From Methanooceanicella nereidis (GTDB lineage: Archaea; Halobacteriota; Methanocellia; Methanocellales; Methanocellaceae): a DNA stretch of 64,000 nt. The notes beneath the pieces are model-generated. The model saw only the letters and a program-made list of their open reading frames with translations, made no database searches and was not told where the DNA came from. The translations under genes and the position numbers were made by a program. The stretch spans positions 345,499 through 409,498 of the forward strand of contig NZ_PGCK01000002.1 of NCBI RefSeq assembly GCF_021023085.1, read 5' to 3'. Positions 34,371 to 44,605 of this stretch are shown piece by piece (within the stretch, counting starts at the first letter, position 1; every line of letters begins with the position of its first letter).

Positions 34371-36800
34371 ATGATTAGTTTAATGGTTTTAGCCATGACC
34401 CCTATCCGTGAAAAAATACCAGGCATTTTTAACAATCATTTCTTATTACTGGCGGGAATAATGGTCCTGGGCCTGATAATCCGTCTGATACCGGTTACAT
34501 ACAATATAATTAACGGCCAGGTCATACTCCCCGAATTCGACACATATTATCACCTTAGAAGAATAACATATACGATAGAGCATTTTCCATTCACTAACAT
34601 ATATGACTCATACGTGAACTATCCCGGCGGATATCTTATAGGATGGCCGCCACTCTTTGATCTTATAGCTGCCACGCTCTCGCTGATCGTGGGATTAGGC
34701 AGCCCGGACAGGTTCACCATAGAGCTGACATCATCGATGCTGCCGGTCGCCATCGGGCTATTATCCTTGATACCGCTATACTACCTGACCAAAGATGCCA
34801 TGGGTGAAAAAGCCGCGCTTATCGCAGCTCTTGTCATGGCGATCCTGCCTGCGGCAGTTTTCAGGACGGTTTTCGGGTTCGCCGACCATCATGCCCTGGA
34901 AGTCCTGGTGTCCCTGACGATGTATGTGTTATTCATCCGGGGCGTCACTATGGCGCGGGACAGCGGGCTCGGGTTTTCCAATCTCAAGGAAAACAGGAAA
35001 CCGGTAACATATGCCGTACTGGCAGGCATTGCAGCCGCATGCATGGTATTTACCTGGGACGGCGCGCCGATATTCATAAGCATCATAGTGATATACGCAT
35101 TCATCCAGTATGCCTATGACGCATATAATAAGATGAACCCGGAATATCTCACTGTATCGGGATTGATCACTTCAGTGACAGCGCTTATGATCGTGGCACC
35201 GTTCGCGGCCACGAGCAATATGGGGCAACAATTCCAGATCACAGCCATCTACCTGTCATGGTTCCATATATTATTCCTTCTCGGCATTGCAATATTCTTC
35301 CTTGCGGCAGGCATGCTTTTCAAGACAATGGCAGATAAAAAAGCTCCCTGGTATTCGGCGCCCGCGATAGTGATAACGGCAGGGGCTGCGGCCTTGATGT
35401 TCATTAAGTTAGCGTTACCGCAGTTCTTCAGTAACATAGAAGAAGGCCTGATATTCCTGAGCGGCGGCAGCAAGGTGCTGCAGACCATCGTCGAGGTGGA
35501 GCCTTTACTTTCCTATAACGGCGAGCTATCGTTCATCATACCCTGGGTATACTTCTCCACCGCTTTCATACTGGCGATACTGGGCTTTATAGCATACCTG
35601 GCTTTTACGCTGCCCGACAAAAAGGTCAGGAACGTAGAGATCTTCCTGATAGTATGGACTCTAATTATCATTGTTCTGGGGCTGCTCCAGAAAAGGTTCG
35701 TCTATCTACTGGCGGTCAACGTAGCGATATTCTCGGGATACATGATATATGTAGGGCTAAACCTTGCAGGCCTGGACAATATCGGCAAGGCCGAAAAGTC
35801 CAGGGGCAAAAAGAAGATGCCGAAAGCGGGAGAAGGAGCGATACAGCCTGCCCTTATAGCCGTTTTCATCATATCGATCATAGTCCTGCTGCCGGTACTT
35901 AACAACGCCATAACGATAGCTTCCACTCAGGAGCAATATTCCAAAGACTGGAACGATGCCTGCACATGGCTGAGAGATAACACGCCGAAAACGTCATATA
36001 CATACTCTGCCGACATCGGGACCGCGCCGGAGTATGGCGTCATGTCCTGGTGGGACTACGGGAACTTCATCCTTTATAGAGGGGAGCGGCCTGCTGTCTC
36101 AAATAATTTCCAGACAGGCATAGAAGATTCGGCCAGGTACTTTGTCGCCGGGGATGAATCTTATGCTAACTCAATAATGGATAAGCGTAACTGCAGGTAC
36201 GTGATGATAGATCAAAGGATGGGATCGCCATATGCTGGTGCTATGTATGGCATTTTTGATAACATCCCCTACATGGCTGATGAAGACCCGTCAAGCTATT
36301 ATATGTTTTACCGAATGCCGGAGCCGCTGGGCTCCGAAGAGGTCATTGACGGCAACGATAAGTATTATGATTCGATGTACGCCCGCATGTTCTACGGTGA
36401 CGGGTGCGGAGGCTTTAACGAACTGGGAGGCATCGTAGATGGCCTCGAGCACTACAGGCTGGTTTATGTTACTTCAGGCATAGACCCGGTTAAAATATTC
36501 GAATACGTGAAAGGATCAAAGATCACTGGTACCGCACAGCCAGGCTCAAAAGTAGAGCTGCGCCTGACGCTGGAAATACCTGGTGGCGATACGAATAAAA
36601 AGACGTATTATAGCTCCGCGATAGCTGACAGTGACGGGCAATACAGTTTCACGGTCCCATACCCGACTTCAGGATACCCGGGCGTTATAAAAGCCGTATC
36701 TAAATATAGTATAATATCGGGAGCCTCTGAGGTCCTCGTGGATGTGCCTGAGGATGCGATAAGCGAAGGAAAAGTCATCAATGCGGGAGTGCTATCATGA
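34371..36800 (+). CDS. aglB: Dolichyl-phosphooligosaccharide-protein glycosyltransferase (AglB/STT3), paralogue 1
   Basis: Transfers a lipid-linked glycan to Asn in N-x-S/T sequons on the outer face of the membrane. About 12-13 membrane helices fill residues 20-520. The first acidic motif is EFDTYYHLRR near 54-63 and the second FADHHALEVL near 170. The WWDYG catalytic motif is in MSWWDYGNF near 560. An Ig-like domain is at about 710-800. It overlaps the next gene by 4 nt (ATGA). First gene of a glycosylation operon. Confidence 0.93.
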   Translation: MISLMVLAMTPIREKIPGIFNNHFLLLAGIMVLGLIIRLIPVTYNIINGQVILPEFDTYYHLRRITYTIEHFPFTNIYDSYVNYPGGYLIGWPPLFDLIAATLSLIVGLGSPDRFTIELTSSMLPVAIGLLSLIPLYYLTKDAMGEKAALIAALVMAILPAAVFRTVFGFADHHALEVLVSLTMYVLFIRGVTMARDSGLGFSNLKENRKPVTYAVLAGIAAACMVFTWDGAPIFISIIVIYAFIQYAYDAYNKMNPEYLTVSGLITSVTALMIVAPFAATSNMGQQFQITAIYLSWFHILFLLGIAIFFLAAGMLFKTMADKKAPWYSAPAIVITAGAAALMFIKLALPQFFSNIEEGLIFLSGGSKVLQTIVEVEPLLSYNGELSFIIPWVYFSTAFILAILGFIAYLAFTLPDKKVRNVEIFLIVWTLIIIVLGLLQKRFVYLLAVNVAIFSGYMIYVGLNLAGLDNIGKAEKSRGKKKMPKAGEGAIQPALIAVFIISIIVLLPVLNNAITIASTQEQYSKDWNDACTWLRDNTPKTSYTYSADIGTAPEYGVMSWWDYGNFILYRGERPAVSNNFQTGIEDSARYFVAGDESYANSIMDKRNCRYVMIDQRMGSPYAGAMYGIFDNIPYMADEDPSSYYMFYRMPEPLGSEEVIDGNDKYYDSMYARMFYGDGCGGFNELGGIVDGLEHYRLVYVTSGIDPVKIFEYVKGSKITGTAQPGSKVELRLTLEIPGGDTNKKTYYSSAIADSDGQYSFTVPYPTSGYPGVIKAVSKYSIISGASEVLVDVPEDAISEGKVINAGVLS

Positions 36801-38026
36801 AAAGAGCATTAAGTTTATTCATAATCATCCTGCTCGCGCTTTCAATGCCTGCAGCGATGGCAGATAGCTGGACACAGGCAAAAAAAGATGCCCAACATAC
36901 ATCCTATACCGAAGACATTCTAAAACCGCCCTTGAAAGTAGCATGGAGTAAGGAAGTGGGAGGGCAATCGGTGGCATCCCCGGTCATCTGGAACGATATG
37001 GTGTTCTCAAGCAACGGTGCCGGGAAAAAGATCTTTGCGGTAGACATTAAAAACGGGGCTCCGGTCTGGAGCTTTGCGACTGACGGATATATCGAGTCAA
37101 CAGCGGCGATATATGACGGAAATATCATATTTGGCTCGTATGACGGGAACGTCTATAAGCTCGATGCGACCACAGGAGATCTTATCTGGAAGTCTTTCGT
37201 GAACGGCGGGATGTACTCATCGCCCCTGATATACAAAGATCATGTTTACACAGGTACAGACAGTGACAGATTTTATGCGCTTGACCTTGACAGCGGAAAA
37301 ATATCCTGGACCATTGACGGCGTCACGCAATCGTCGCCAGCCGGATGGGGAGATAAAGTCTATGCGGCCATGTTCGACGGTGAGCTTTATGCATTGAACG
37401 CGAACGACGGAAGCGTAGCCTGGTCATATGATAGCGGCGATGTCTTCCATTCATCCCCGATGGTCTGGAACGGTAAATTGTATATAGCGACGAGGAGCGG
37501 CACGCTGTATTCATTCGATGCGAATACAGGGGACATGATATGGGAATATGACCTGAAGTACAGGACAGATGCCACCCCGACAATGGACGAGAATACAAAT
37601 ACAGTCTACATCGGGACGTACGGAGGATACGTACATGCCCTTGATGCAAATACCGGATCGTTGAAATGGGTGTCTGATTTCTATGGCCCGATATACTCCA
37701 CTTCTGCCGTATCGGGCGATGCGCTATACGGGTCTTCCCAGGACGGCAAGCTCTTTTCGCTAAGAACTAATGATGGCTCATGCCTGTGGACATACGAACT
37801 GGGGTCCGAGGTTTTCGCCTCGCCGGCCATATCGGATGGGTATATGATCATCGGGACGTTAGGTAATAAGATCTATGGTTTTATAGAAACGGACATAGAG
37901 TCGACGGCGGCCCCGGTAATGGATGGCCCGGACATACCGGCACGGGCAACTACCCCTTCTACGGACATATTAGTATGCCTGTTAATATTGACCACGATAG
38001 TATTAATTATAAGAAAAAGGGAATAA
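36797..38026 (+). CDS. Exported PQQ-like beta-propeller protein with C-terminal membrane anchor, 409 aa
   Basis: A signal peptide (1-22) is followed by seven or so blades of the BamB/PQQ-repeat type (repeated patterns such as VYKLDATTGDLIWK, LYALNANDGSVAWS and LYSFDANTGDMIWE) at about 30-370. A C-terminal membrane helix (about 386-404) ends in RKRE. It would sit outside the cell, anchored by the tail. The start codon overlaps the aglB1 stop (ATGA), suggesting a joint role, perhaps acting on or near the oligosaccharyltransferase; that is inference. Confidence 0.8.
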   Translation: MKRALSLFIIILLALSMPAAMADSWTQAKKDAQHTSYTEDILKPPLKVAWSKEVGGQSVASPVIWNDMVFSSNGAGKKIFAVDIKNGAPVWSFATDGYIESTAAIYDGNIIFGSYDGNVYKLDATTGDLIWKSFVNGGMYSSPLIYKDHVYTGTDSDRFYALDLDSGKISWTIDGVTQSSPAGWGDKVYAAMFDGELYALNANDGSVAWSYDSGDVFHSSPMVWNGKLYIATRSGTLYSFDANTGDMIWEYDLKYRTDATPTMDENTNTVYIGTYGGYVHALDANTGSLKWVSDFYGPIYSTSAVSGDALYGSSQDGKLFSLRTNDGSCLWTYELGSEVFASPAISDGYMIIGTLGNKIYGFIETDIESTAAPVMDGPDIPARATTPSTDILVCLLILTTIVLIIRKRE

Positions 38027-38133
38027 AGGGTGTAGACAGCAGGCATAAATGTATATATACTTAAAGTTTAAATGCCTAAGCTAAGCCAATTATCGTTCGG
38101 TGTAAAATTGCCGAGAAGGAACGGAGGGCCGAC

Positions 38134-39135
38134 ATGAAAGTCGTAATACCGGCCGCAGGTGCTGGAAAGCGCTTATATCCCCATACATATACCAAGCCAA
38201 AACCTATGGTCTTTGTCGCAGGTAAGCCGATAATAGGGCATATACTGGATAAGATGGTAGGCGTTGACCCCGAGGAGGTCATCGTCGTAGTGGGATATAT
38301 GAAAGATAAGATCATCTCTTACATAGATTCCAATTATAAAGATTCGTTCGATAAGATAACATATGTCAACCAGGATCAACAGCTTGGTCTCGGGCATTCC
38401 ATTTATGTAACTAAGGAAGCCGTCGAAGACAGCCCCATCCTGATAGTGCTGGGTGACATGATCTTTAAGAACGGGTACGGTGAATTTTTAAAGCTGCACG
38501 AATGTAACGGAAAATGCTCCGGCTCCATTGGCGTGAAAAACATCGATAATCCACAGCATTATGGTATCGTCTACCTGAACGGCGATAACACAATTAAAAA
38601 GATGATAGAAAAGCCTAAGAACTCGACCTCAAACCTTGGCATAGCAGGCGTCTATTTTATCGAGGATACACCTGCGCTGTTCAACGCGCTGGACGATATA
38701 GTCTTGAACAGGGAGTCACAGGGAGAGATTCAGCTTACGGATGCGCTCCAGAGATCCATAGAGTATGGCTCTACGTATAAGACGTTCGAAGTAAGCAGCT
38801 GGTATGATTGCGGCAGGCCGCAGTCTTTGCTTGAAGTCAACAGGATACTGCTTTCCGAGAAAAACATGTCGGAGGTAGCCGGCAAGAATGTGATCATGAT
38901 CGAGCCGGTATCGATCGGTAAGAATGCACAGGTCGAAAACTCTATAATAGGGCCTTATGTATCGATAGCTGACGGGTCTATAGTGCAAAACTCTATAATA
39001 CAGGATAGCATTATTGGCGTTCAGTCAGAGGTAAGATATATGACGCTACGCTCATCCATAATCGGTGACGGCGTCGTTATACACGGTAAGTCTAATTCTC
39101 TGAACATAGGGGATTCGTCGACGATAGAATTCTAG
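38134..39135 (+). CDS. Sugar-phosphate nucleotidyltransferase with left-handed beta-helix, 333 aa
   Basis: Nucleotide-sugar pyrophosphorylase. The signature AAGAGKRLYPHTYTKPKPM is at residues 6-24, the sugar-site loop VLGDMIFKNG near 105-114, and IEKPKN near 162. C-terminal hexapeptide repeats (IGKNAQVENSIIGPY, SIVQNSIIQDSII) follow from about 260. Similar to glucose-1-phosphate uridylyl/thymidylyltransferases such as AglF. A GGAGG site precedes the ATG. It probably supplies the NDP-sugar for the next enzyme. Confidence 0.85.
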   Translation: MKVVIPAAGAGKRLYPHTYTKPKPMVFVAGKPIIGHILDKMVGVDPEEVIVVVGYMKDKIISYIDSNYKDSFDKITYVNQDQQLGLGHSIYVTKEAVEDSPILIVLGDMIFKNGYGEFLKLHECNGKCSGSIGVKNIDNPQHYGIVYLNGDNTIKKMIEKPKNSTSNLGIAGVYFIEDTPALFNALDDIVLNRESQGEIQLTDALQRSIEYGSTYKTFEVSSWYDCGRPQSLLEVNRILLSEKNMSEVAGKNVIMIEPVSIGKNAQVENSIIGPYVSIADGSIVQNSIIQDSIIGVQSEVRYMTLRSSIIGDGVVIHGKSNSLNIGDSSTIEF

Positions 39136-39148
39136 ATCAGGTGTGGAC

Positions 39149-40105
39149 ATGGCATATACTTCATTGGTCACAGGCAGCGCAGGTTTCATAGGATCCCATT
39201 TATGCGATCATCTTCTGGAAAAGGGTGAGAGAGTTATCGCTGTAGATAACTTTGGAAGCGGTAATAAGGAGAATATCAATCATCTCGAAGGAAAAGAGGA
39301 CTTTAAGTTCATAAAACACGACATAAGAGAGCCATTAAAGCTGGATGAAAAGGTCGACTTCGTCTATAACCTTGCATCCAGGGCATCGCCGGCGGATTTT
39401 GATAAATTCCCGGTAGAGATAATGATGACCAATAGCCTGGGAGTCTACAATATTATCAATGTAGCGATGGAACATAAGGCAAGGTTCCTGATGGCGTCTA
39501 CGTCGGAATCATACGGTGACCCGGAAATAAGCCCGCAATCCGAGACCTATTGGGGACACGTAAATCCGGTAGGACCACGCAGCTGCTATGATGAGAGTAA
39601 AAGGTTCTCGGAAGCGTTAACTATGACGTTCATAAGGCATCATGGCCTTGACGGGCGCATAATCAGGATCTTCAACACCTACGGGCCCAGGATGAGGCTG
39701 GACGACGGAAGGGTCGTCCCGAACTTCGTGACCCAGGCGCTTTCCGGCAATCCGATGACGGTATATGGCGATGGATCGCAGACAAGGAGCTTCTGCTATG
39801 TTTCGGATCTCGTAAGGGGTATCTACATGATGATGCATAGCCCGAAAGCTAAAGGCGAGGTCATAAACCTGGGCAACCCGGTAGAGATGACCGTCATGGA
39901 ATTCGCCCGGCTCATTAAGCAAAAGTCCGGAAGCGATTCTGAGATCGTTTTCAAGCCTCTTCCCGAGAACGATCCGCTCCAGAGAAAGCCGGATATTACA
40001 AAAGCCAGGGGGATACTGGGCTGGGAACCGGAGATCAGGGTTGAAGAAGGGCTGGATATCACCATGAAGTGGTTCCATGAGAGAATGCAAAAAGCCATAG
40101 AATAA
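39149..40105 (+). CDS. NAD-dependent epimerase/dehydratase, UDP-glucuronate decarboxylase-like
   Basis: Extended SDR. The NAD loop TGSAGFIGSHL is at about residues 9-19. The NLASRASPADF, MASTSESYGDP (Ser/Thr near the active site) and GPRSCYDESKR (YxxxK) blocks match UDP-xylose synthases, which turn UDP-glucuronate into UDP-xylose. I prefer ATG 39149, placed 5 nt after AGGTG; GTG 39143 is possible. Close to the nucleotidyltransferase (about 13 nt), same operon. A UDP-glucose or glucuronate epimerase cannot be fully excluded. Confidence 0.85.
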   Translation: MAYTSLVTGSAGFIGSHLCDHLLEKGERVIAVDNFGSGNKENINHLEGKEDFKFIKHDIREPLKLDEKVDFVYNLASRASPADFDKFPVEIMMTNSLGVYNIINVAMEHKARFLMASTSESYGDPEISPQSETYWGHVNPVGPRSCYDESKRFSEALTMTFIRHHGLDGRIIRIFNTYGPRMRLDDGRVVPNFVTQALSGNPMTVYGDGSQTRSFCYVSDLVRGIYMMMHSPKAKGEVINLGNPVEMTVMEFARLIKQKSGSDSEIVFKPLPENDPLQRKPDITKARGILGWEPEIRVEEGLDITMKWFHERMQKAIE

Positions 40106-40158
40106 AATTATTGGATAGAGTTATCTGTGTTCAAATACTTAAAGAAAAGGCCGATATT

Positions 40159-41061
40159 ATGAAAACGACACTAATACTGCCTGCATATAATGAAGAGGAA
40201 GCCCTACCGAAGACGCTGGAAGAATATTTCGATTACGCCGATGAGATCATCATTGTCAATGACGGCTCTAAGGATAACACGGATAGGCTGGCCAGCGAGT
40301 ATGCATCTAAATTCGAGAAGGTCAAGTACATAAAGCATGAAGTGAACAGAGGCAAGCCCGAAGCCCTGAGAACAGGCGTAAAAAATTCCACCGGTGACAT
40401 ATTGATATTCACCGATACGGATTGTACTTATCCGGCAAGATATATCCCTGAAGCCATAAAGGAGATAGAGAACGGAGCCGACATGGTCCTCGGCGCCAGG
40501 ATATTCAACGATCAGAACGTCCCGAAGCTTAACAGGTTAGGTAACAGGATATTCTCAATGCTGATCACGTATTTTTGCTATAGCATGATACTCGATGCCC
40601 AGACGGGTTTCAGGGTCATGAGAAAAAGCATATTCCCGCGGCTAGATGTCAATGCGAGGAACCTCGAGTACGAGACCAAGATGACAATGAGGGCGGCCAA
40701 GCTCGGTTATGATGTCGTTGAGATACCCATCGAGTACAGGCAGAGAGTGGGCAGGTCAAAATTAAACCCGTTCAAGGACGGGTATAATATGCTAAAATCG
40801 ATCCCTTCAATAATATGGAAGGAAAGCACGTTACTCCTGAAAAGCGTGCTTGTGGTCAACGCCGTGCTGTTTTCCATCGGCTTATTGTTCGGTGCTTTTT
40901 CATTATATCAAAAACTGACCATCGGCGTAGTGACACATGAATACTATCCGTTGATAGCCGTAATTTTCATACTCGTGGCCATGCAGCTCATGAGCTTCAG
41001 CCTGATCATGGATTTCATAGTCAACAAGCTGAACATGATAGAGAAGAAGATCAGGAAATGA
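40159..41061 (+). CDS. GT2 glycosyltransferase with C-terminal membrane helices, 300 aa
   Basis: The catalytic GT-A domain has LPAYNEEEALPKTLE (N-terminus), IIVNDGSKDNT (about 35-45) and the metal motif TDTDCTYP (about 90-97). It is similar to polyprenyl-phosphate sugar synthases such as Dpm1 or AglD. Two membrane spans lie near the C-terminus (about 232-290). It would charge dolichyl phosphate with a sugar. ATG 40159 chosen because the N-terminus then begins at the conserved strand. Same operon as the UXS-like gene. Confidence 0.88.
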   Translation: MKTTLILPAYNEEEALPKTLEEYFDYADEIIIVNDGSKDNTDRLASEYASKFEKVKYIKHEVNRGKPEALRTGVKNSTGDILIFTDTDCTYPARYIPEAIKEIENGADMVLGARIFNDQNVPKLNRLGNRIFSMLITYFCYSMILDAQTGFRVMRKSIFPRLDVNARNLEYETKMTMRAAKLGYDVVEIPIEYRQRVGRSKLNPFKDGYNMLKSIPSIIWKESTLLLKSVLVVNAVLFSIGLLFGAFSLYQKLTIGVVTHEYYPLIAVIFILVAMQLMSFSLIMDFIVNKLNMIEKKIRK

Positions 41062-41116
41062 AAAGACAGGGCTGAGAAGGATGTTAATATTGGCATTCCA
41101 TAAAAGGGGAAAATAA

Positions 41117-41476
41117 ATGAACGTTATCATCGAGTTATTGATCGCGACAGTGCTTGCTGCCGCCGGGCAGGTATCATGGAAGCTGGGCATGCGAGGGGTC
41201 GGAGCGATCGAATCATATGATATTCCTACGCTTTTCAGGATGTTCACGAACTGGCAGGTGGACCTGGGTCTTGCGTTATATGCGATAAGCACGGTATTCT
41301 GGCTAAGCGCGCTGTCAAAAAAAGACCTGTCATACGCTTACCCGTTCATTGCCGGGACATATATCTTCGTATTAGTCCTCTCTTATCTGTTCCTGGGAGA
41401 GAACTTCGGGATATACCGCGTCATAGGAGCCGGAGTGGTGTTGGCCGGGCTGTTCATTATTATAAGAGGCGGCTGA
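41117..41476 (+). CDS. Small four-span EamA/SMR-type transporter, ArnE-like, 119 aa
   Basis: Four hydrophobic segments in 119 residues, with the SMR/EamA patterns AAAGQVSWKLGM, YAISTVFWLSALSK and LSYAYPFIAGTYI. Similar to the ArnE/ArnF half-transporters that flip lipid-linked aminoarabinose. It directly follows the GT2, so it may flip the polyprenyl-phosphate sugar made by that enzyme. End of the aglB1 operon. Confidence 0.78.
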   Translation: MNVIIELLIATVLAAAGQVSWKLGMRGVGAIESYDIPTLFRMFTNWQVDLGLALYAISTVFWLSALSKKDLSYAYPFIAGTYIFVLVLSYLFLGENFGIYRVIGAGVVLAGLFIIIRGG

Positions 41477-41602
41477 ACTCTCCTTTTCGGATAAGATTAT
41501 AATATATTCGGAAAACTGATCTTATTAGATTCTTTTTATGGAAGATCAGAGCGAGAAAAAGAATAGGTAATGTTCATGATATTAGCCGAAAGTCGTATCG
41601 GC

Positions 41603-42814
41603 TTACATCAATTCACTATATACTGACCCTATCATTTTAGATATCTTATTAATACTGAACTCTTCTACTGCCCGCTCCCTGGCAGAGAACTTAAGCCTTT
41701 CACGATAGGCCTTGTCTGTCATGATATTTTTTATCTCGCGGTAAATAGAAAAAGGGTCGTCAGGCTGTATCAGGATGCCGCCATCACCCAGAACCTCGGG
41801 AATGGACCCGCTGAGCGTCGATATGACAGGTAAACGCGAGGCCATGGCCTCCACCAGCACCATCCCGAATTGTTCCTGCCACCATGGGGCTGTGATGCTT
41901 GGAAGTATGAAAGCGTCCGAGACATTATAGAGTTTCGGGACCTGTTCATATGAGAAGCTCCCGATGAGGCTCACCTGCCTGTCGATCGCAAGATCCTTGA
42001 TGATTTTTGCCATATTATCTTTTTCAGGGCCTGACCCGGCGATCAATATCTTTATGTTTCTTGTTTCAACGTCCAGCGATAATAATTTCGCCGCATATAA
42101 CAGGTCGTAAATCCCTTTCTCTTTAACCAGCCTGCCCATGAACAGGACGTTGAACCCATTATCGGACAGGCCGAACCTCTCGATCAGGGCCGGGTCTGCA
42201 TCCGCAGGCTTGAACCTTTCAGTATCTACGCCTACCGGTATTGTCCTTATCTTATCTTCGGGCACGCCCTCTATTATCAGTGCCTGTTTCGCCCTTTCCG
42301 TAACAGCGATAAAAATGTCAGTGTTATCTTTAACGTACTTTACTATATGGCCGTTTTTCGTCATCTTTTTACAAAAAGGCTTCAAAGGCCCGGGCATACT
42401 TTCGCATCCCATGAAAAGCTTCGTCGATAGAAAGGGTATGTTCTCCCAAACTGTCAGTACCAGTTTTTTATTCTTTTCCTTTTTTACCCTGGCTGCCTGA
42501 TAAGAATAACCGTTAGACGTTTCCGCAGCATGTAATATATCCTTGTCTTCGAGCTCTTTTTCCAGCCCGAACATTTTACCGTTCATACCCCGGGGAAGAG
42601 ACAGGCCATAAGCCACTCCTTTTGCGACCGACGGTAAAAAACGATAATATTCTTCAAAGGTATGCAGCCTTTTTACCGGAAACCTGATCCCTTCGGTCTC
42701 GAAATTATTGGCATAGGACGCATACCCGGTAATATCGATCTGTGATCTCAGAGGAGCATAGCTCTGCATCTCAAAAGGGTTCATGTTGCTTCCGCGTATG
42801 ATTGCTGCCTTCAA
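41603..42814 (-). CDS. GT4 glycosyltransferase, 403 aa
   Basis: GT-B fold. The C-terminal donor site has NVLFMGRLVKEKGI (about 220-233), ILIAGSGPEKDNM (about 252-264) and the E-x7-E region VSDAFILPSITAPWWQEQFGMVLVEAM (acidic pair near 312-320). No membrane span. Transfers a sugar from a nucleotide donor during glycan assembly; acceptor unknown. Divergent from the flippase gene. Confidence 0.87.
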   Translation of the reverse strand: MKAAIIRGSNMNPFEMQSYAPLRSQIDITGYASYANNFETEGIRFPVKRLHTFEEYYRFLPSVAKGVAYGLSLPRGMNGKMFGLEKELEDKDILHAAETSNGYSYQAARVKKEKNKKLVLTVWENIPFLSTKLFMGCESMPGPLKPFCKKMTKNGHIVKYVKDNTDIFIAVTERAKQALIIEGVPEDKIRTIPVGVDTERFKPADADPALIERFGLSDNGFNVLFMGRLVKEKGIYDLLYAAKLLSLDVETRNIKILIAGSGPEKDNMAKIIKDLAIDRQVSLIGSFSYEQVPKLYNVSDAFILPSITAPWWQEQFGMVLVEAMASRLPVISTLSGSIPEVLGDGGILIQPDDPFSIYREIKNIMTDKAYRERLKFSARERAVEEFSINKISKMIGSVYSELM

Positions 42815-42977
42815 GTTAATCCGCCTTATATTCCCGGGTCGTGTTACTTCGTATAAGAAGAAACCATATATAGCATTATCGTTTATAGAAAAGTGTAAAT
42901 CTAAAAGTTATGGAAATAGAAGCCCTCTTGTGCCGGCATGATGTTTTGACGCTAAGGTCCATTCATGCCAGGACCGT

Positions 42978-44474
42978 ATGAAGAGGTCCCGGATATTGAA
43001 ACGGTTTACTGGTGGTCTGATGGGCACTGCAAAGAAAATCGCACAAAACACCTTTATTTTAATGCTGGCCCAGATCATCAGCACTGTCTTTGGTTTCTTC
43101 TATCTTGTGATAATAGCCCGATATCTCGGCGACGCGGGATTCGGTGTCTTAAGTTTCGCGCTGGCGGTCACAGGTATGTTCTCGGTCGTGGCAGATCTGG
43201 GCCTGAGCGTATTGACCACCCGTGAGATAGCCCGCAATAAGTCTCTGGCCGGCAAGTATATCGGCAACCTGACGATGGTCAAGCTTGTCCTGTCCGTCAT
43301 AACTTTCGGCCTTATCTTTGCCACGGTCATGATCCTTGGATATCCACAGGAGACCGTCATAGTGGTCTGCCTTGTGGCAATATCTACGATCCTTATGACT
43401 TTCACAAATCTATTTTATGGCATTTTTCAGGCATACGACGAGATGAAATATCAGGGCGTCGGCCAGTTCCTGAACAGCCTCATAATGTTCTCAGGCGTCG
43501 TCGTCGTAGAACAGCTTGGATATGGCATCATAGAATTCTCGCTCGTATACTGTATTGCGGCAGCCACTGTCTTTATCTACAGCATTGCCACATGTGCCAG
43601 AAAGTTCGTGGCCCCCCGTATAGAGATAGACATGAAATTTATTAAGCCCACCTTCATGGAGGCCTTGCCGTACGGGATGAGCGGGCTATTCGTGACCATA
43701 TTTTACTGGATCGGTTCGGTAATGCTGTCATATATGCACGGGGACGAGGCGGTGGGCTGGTATAACGGCGCTTACAGGCTTATCCTTTTCATCCTGTTCA
43801 TCCCGACCATGGTCAGCGTATCGATATTCCCGGCCATGGCCAGGCTACACGTATCGTCTCAGGATATGCTGCGGTTCGCTACGGATAAATATTTCAAGTA
43901 TATGGCGGTCATCGCTTTGCCCATGGGCGTTGGCACTACGCTGCTCGCCGATAAGATAATCCTGACGATATTTGGCTCCGAATACGTCAATTCGATAATC
44001 GTCCTTCAGGTCCTTATATGGTCGGCTGTATTCATATTCCTGGGAAGCGCGTTTGCCCGGCTGCTTGAGTCTTCCAACATGCAGATGGCCGTCACGAAGA
44101 TCACGGCCACATGTATGGTCCTGAACATCACCCTGAACCTGATACTGATACCCGTGTACAGCTATGTGGGTGCGAGCGTCACGACTACCATAACCGAGCT
44201 TATATCGTTCGTTCTCTGCTTCTATGCATGCATCAGGCTCGGGAAGGTCGGTTACGCTAAGAATCTCAAGGATATTTCAAAGCCGTTCATAGCGAGCCTT
44301 ATCATGGGCGCTTCCATATATCTGCTCATGGATCAAAGCGTCTTTTTATTGATACCGGCTGCTGCGGTGTTTTACTTCGTGGTCCTGTACGTGCTGGGCG
44401 GGTTCGAGGATGAGGACATCGTACTTTTCAAAAGCATTATTAAAAAAGAGAGCCCGGTGGCCGATAACAAGTGA
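42978..44474 (+). CDS. Wzx/MATE-type polysaccharide flippase, 498 aa
   Basis: About 12-14 membrane helices over the whole length and the N-terminal Wzx pattern AQNTFILMLAQIISTVFGFFY followed by ARYLGDAGFG. It would flip lipid-linked oligosaccharide across the membrane. ATG 42978 follows AGGA; ATG 43020 (MGTAKK) behind GGTGG is an equally good start. Starts a plus-strand block with the following GT4 and GT2 genes. Confidence 0.88.
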   Translation: MKRSRILKRFTGGLMGTAKKIAQNTFILMLAQIISTVFGFFYLVIIARYLGDAGFGVLSFALAVTGMFSVVADLGLSVLTTREIARNKSLAGKYIGNLTMVKLVLSVITFGLIFATVMILGYPQETVIVVCLVAISTILMTFTNLFYGIFQAYDEMKYQGVGQFLNSLIMFSGVVVVEQLGYGIIEFSLVYCIAAATVFIYSIATCARKFVAPRIEIDMKFIKPTFMEALPYGMSGLFVTIFYWIGSVMLSYMHGDEAVGWYNGAYRLILFILFIPTMVSVSIFPAMARLHVSSQDMLRFATDKYFKYMAVIALPMGVGTTLLADKIILTIFGSEYVNSIIVLQVLIWSAVFIFLGSAFARLLESSNMQMAVTKITATCMVLNITLNLILIPVYSYVGASVTTTITELISFVLCFYACIRLGKVGYAKNLKDISKPFIASLIMGASIYLLMDQSVFLLIPAAAVFYFVVLYVLGGFEDEDIVLFKSIIKKESPVADNK

Positions 44475-44605
44475 CCGCCGCAGGAAACATGACAGCATCA
44501 TCGTTATCCGAATTTTAAAAGACCAAAACGTTTAAATGCCATCATGTAATCTTCCTAAATAATTCGCTGGTTGCTAACATTATACAGCCTTCTTGGTGAC
44601 ATCTA

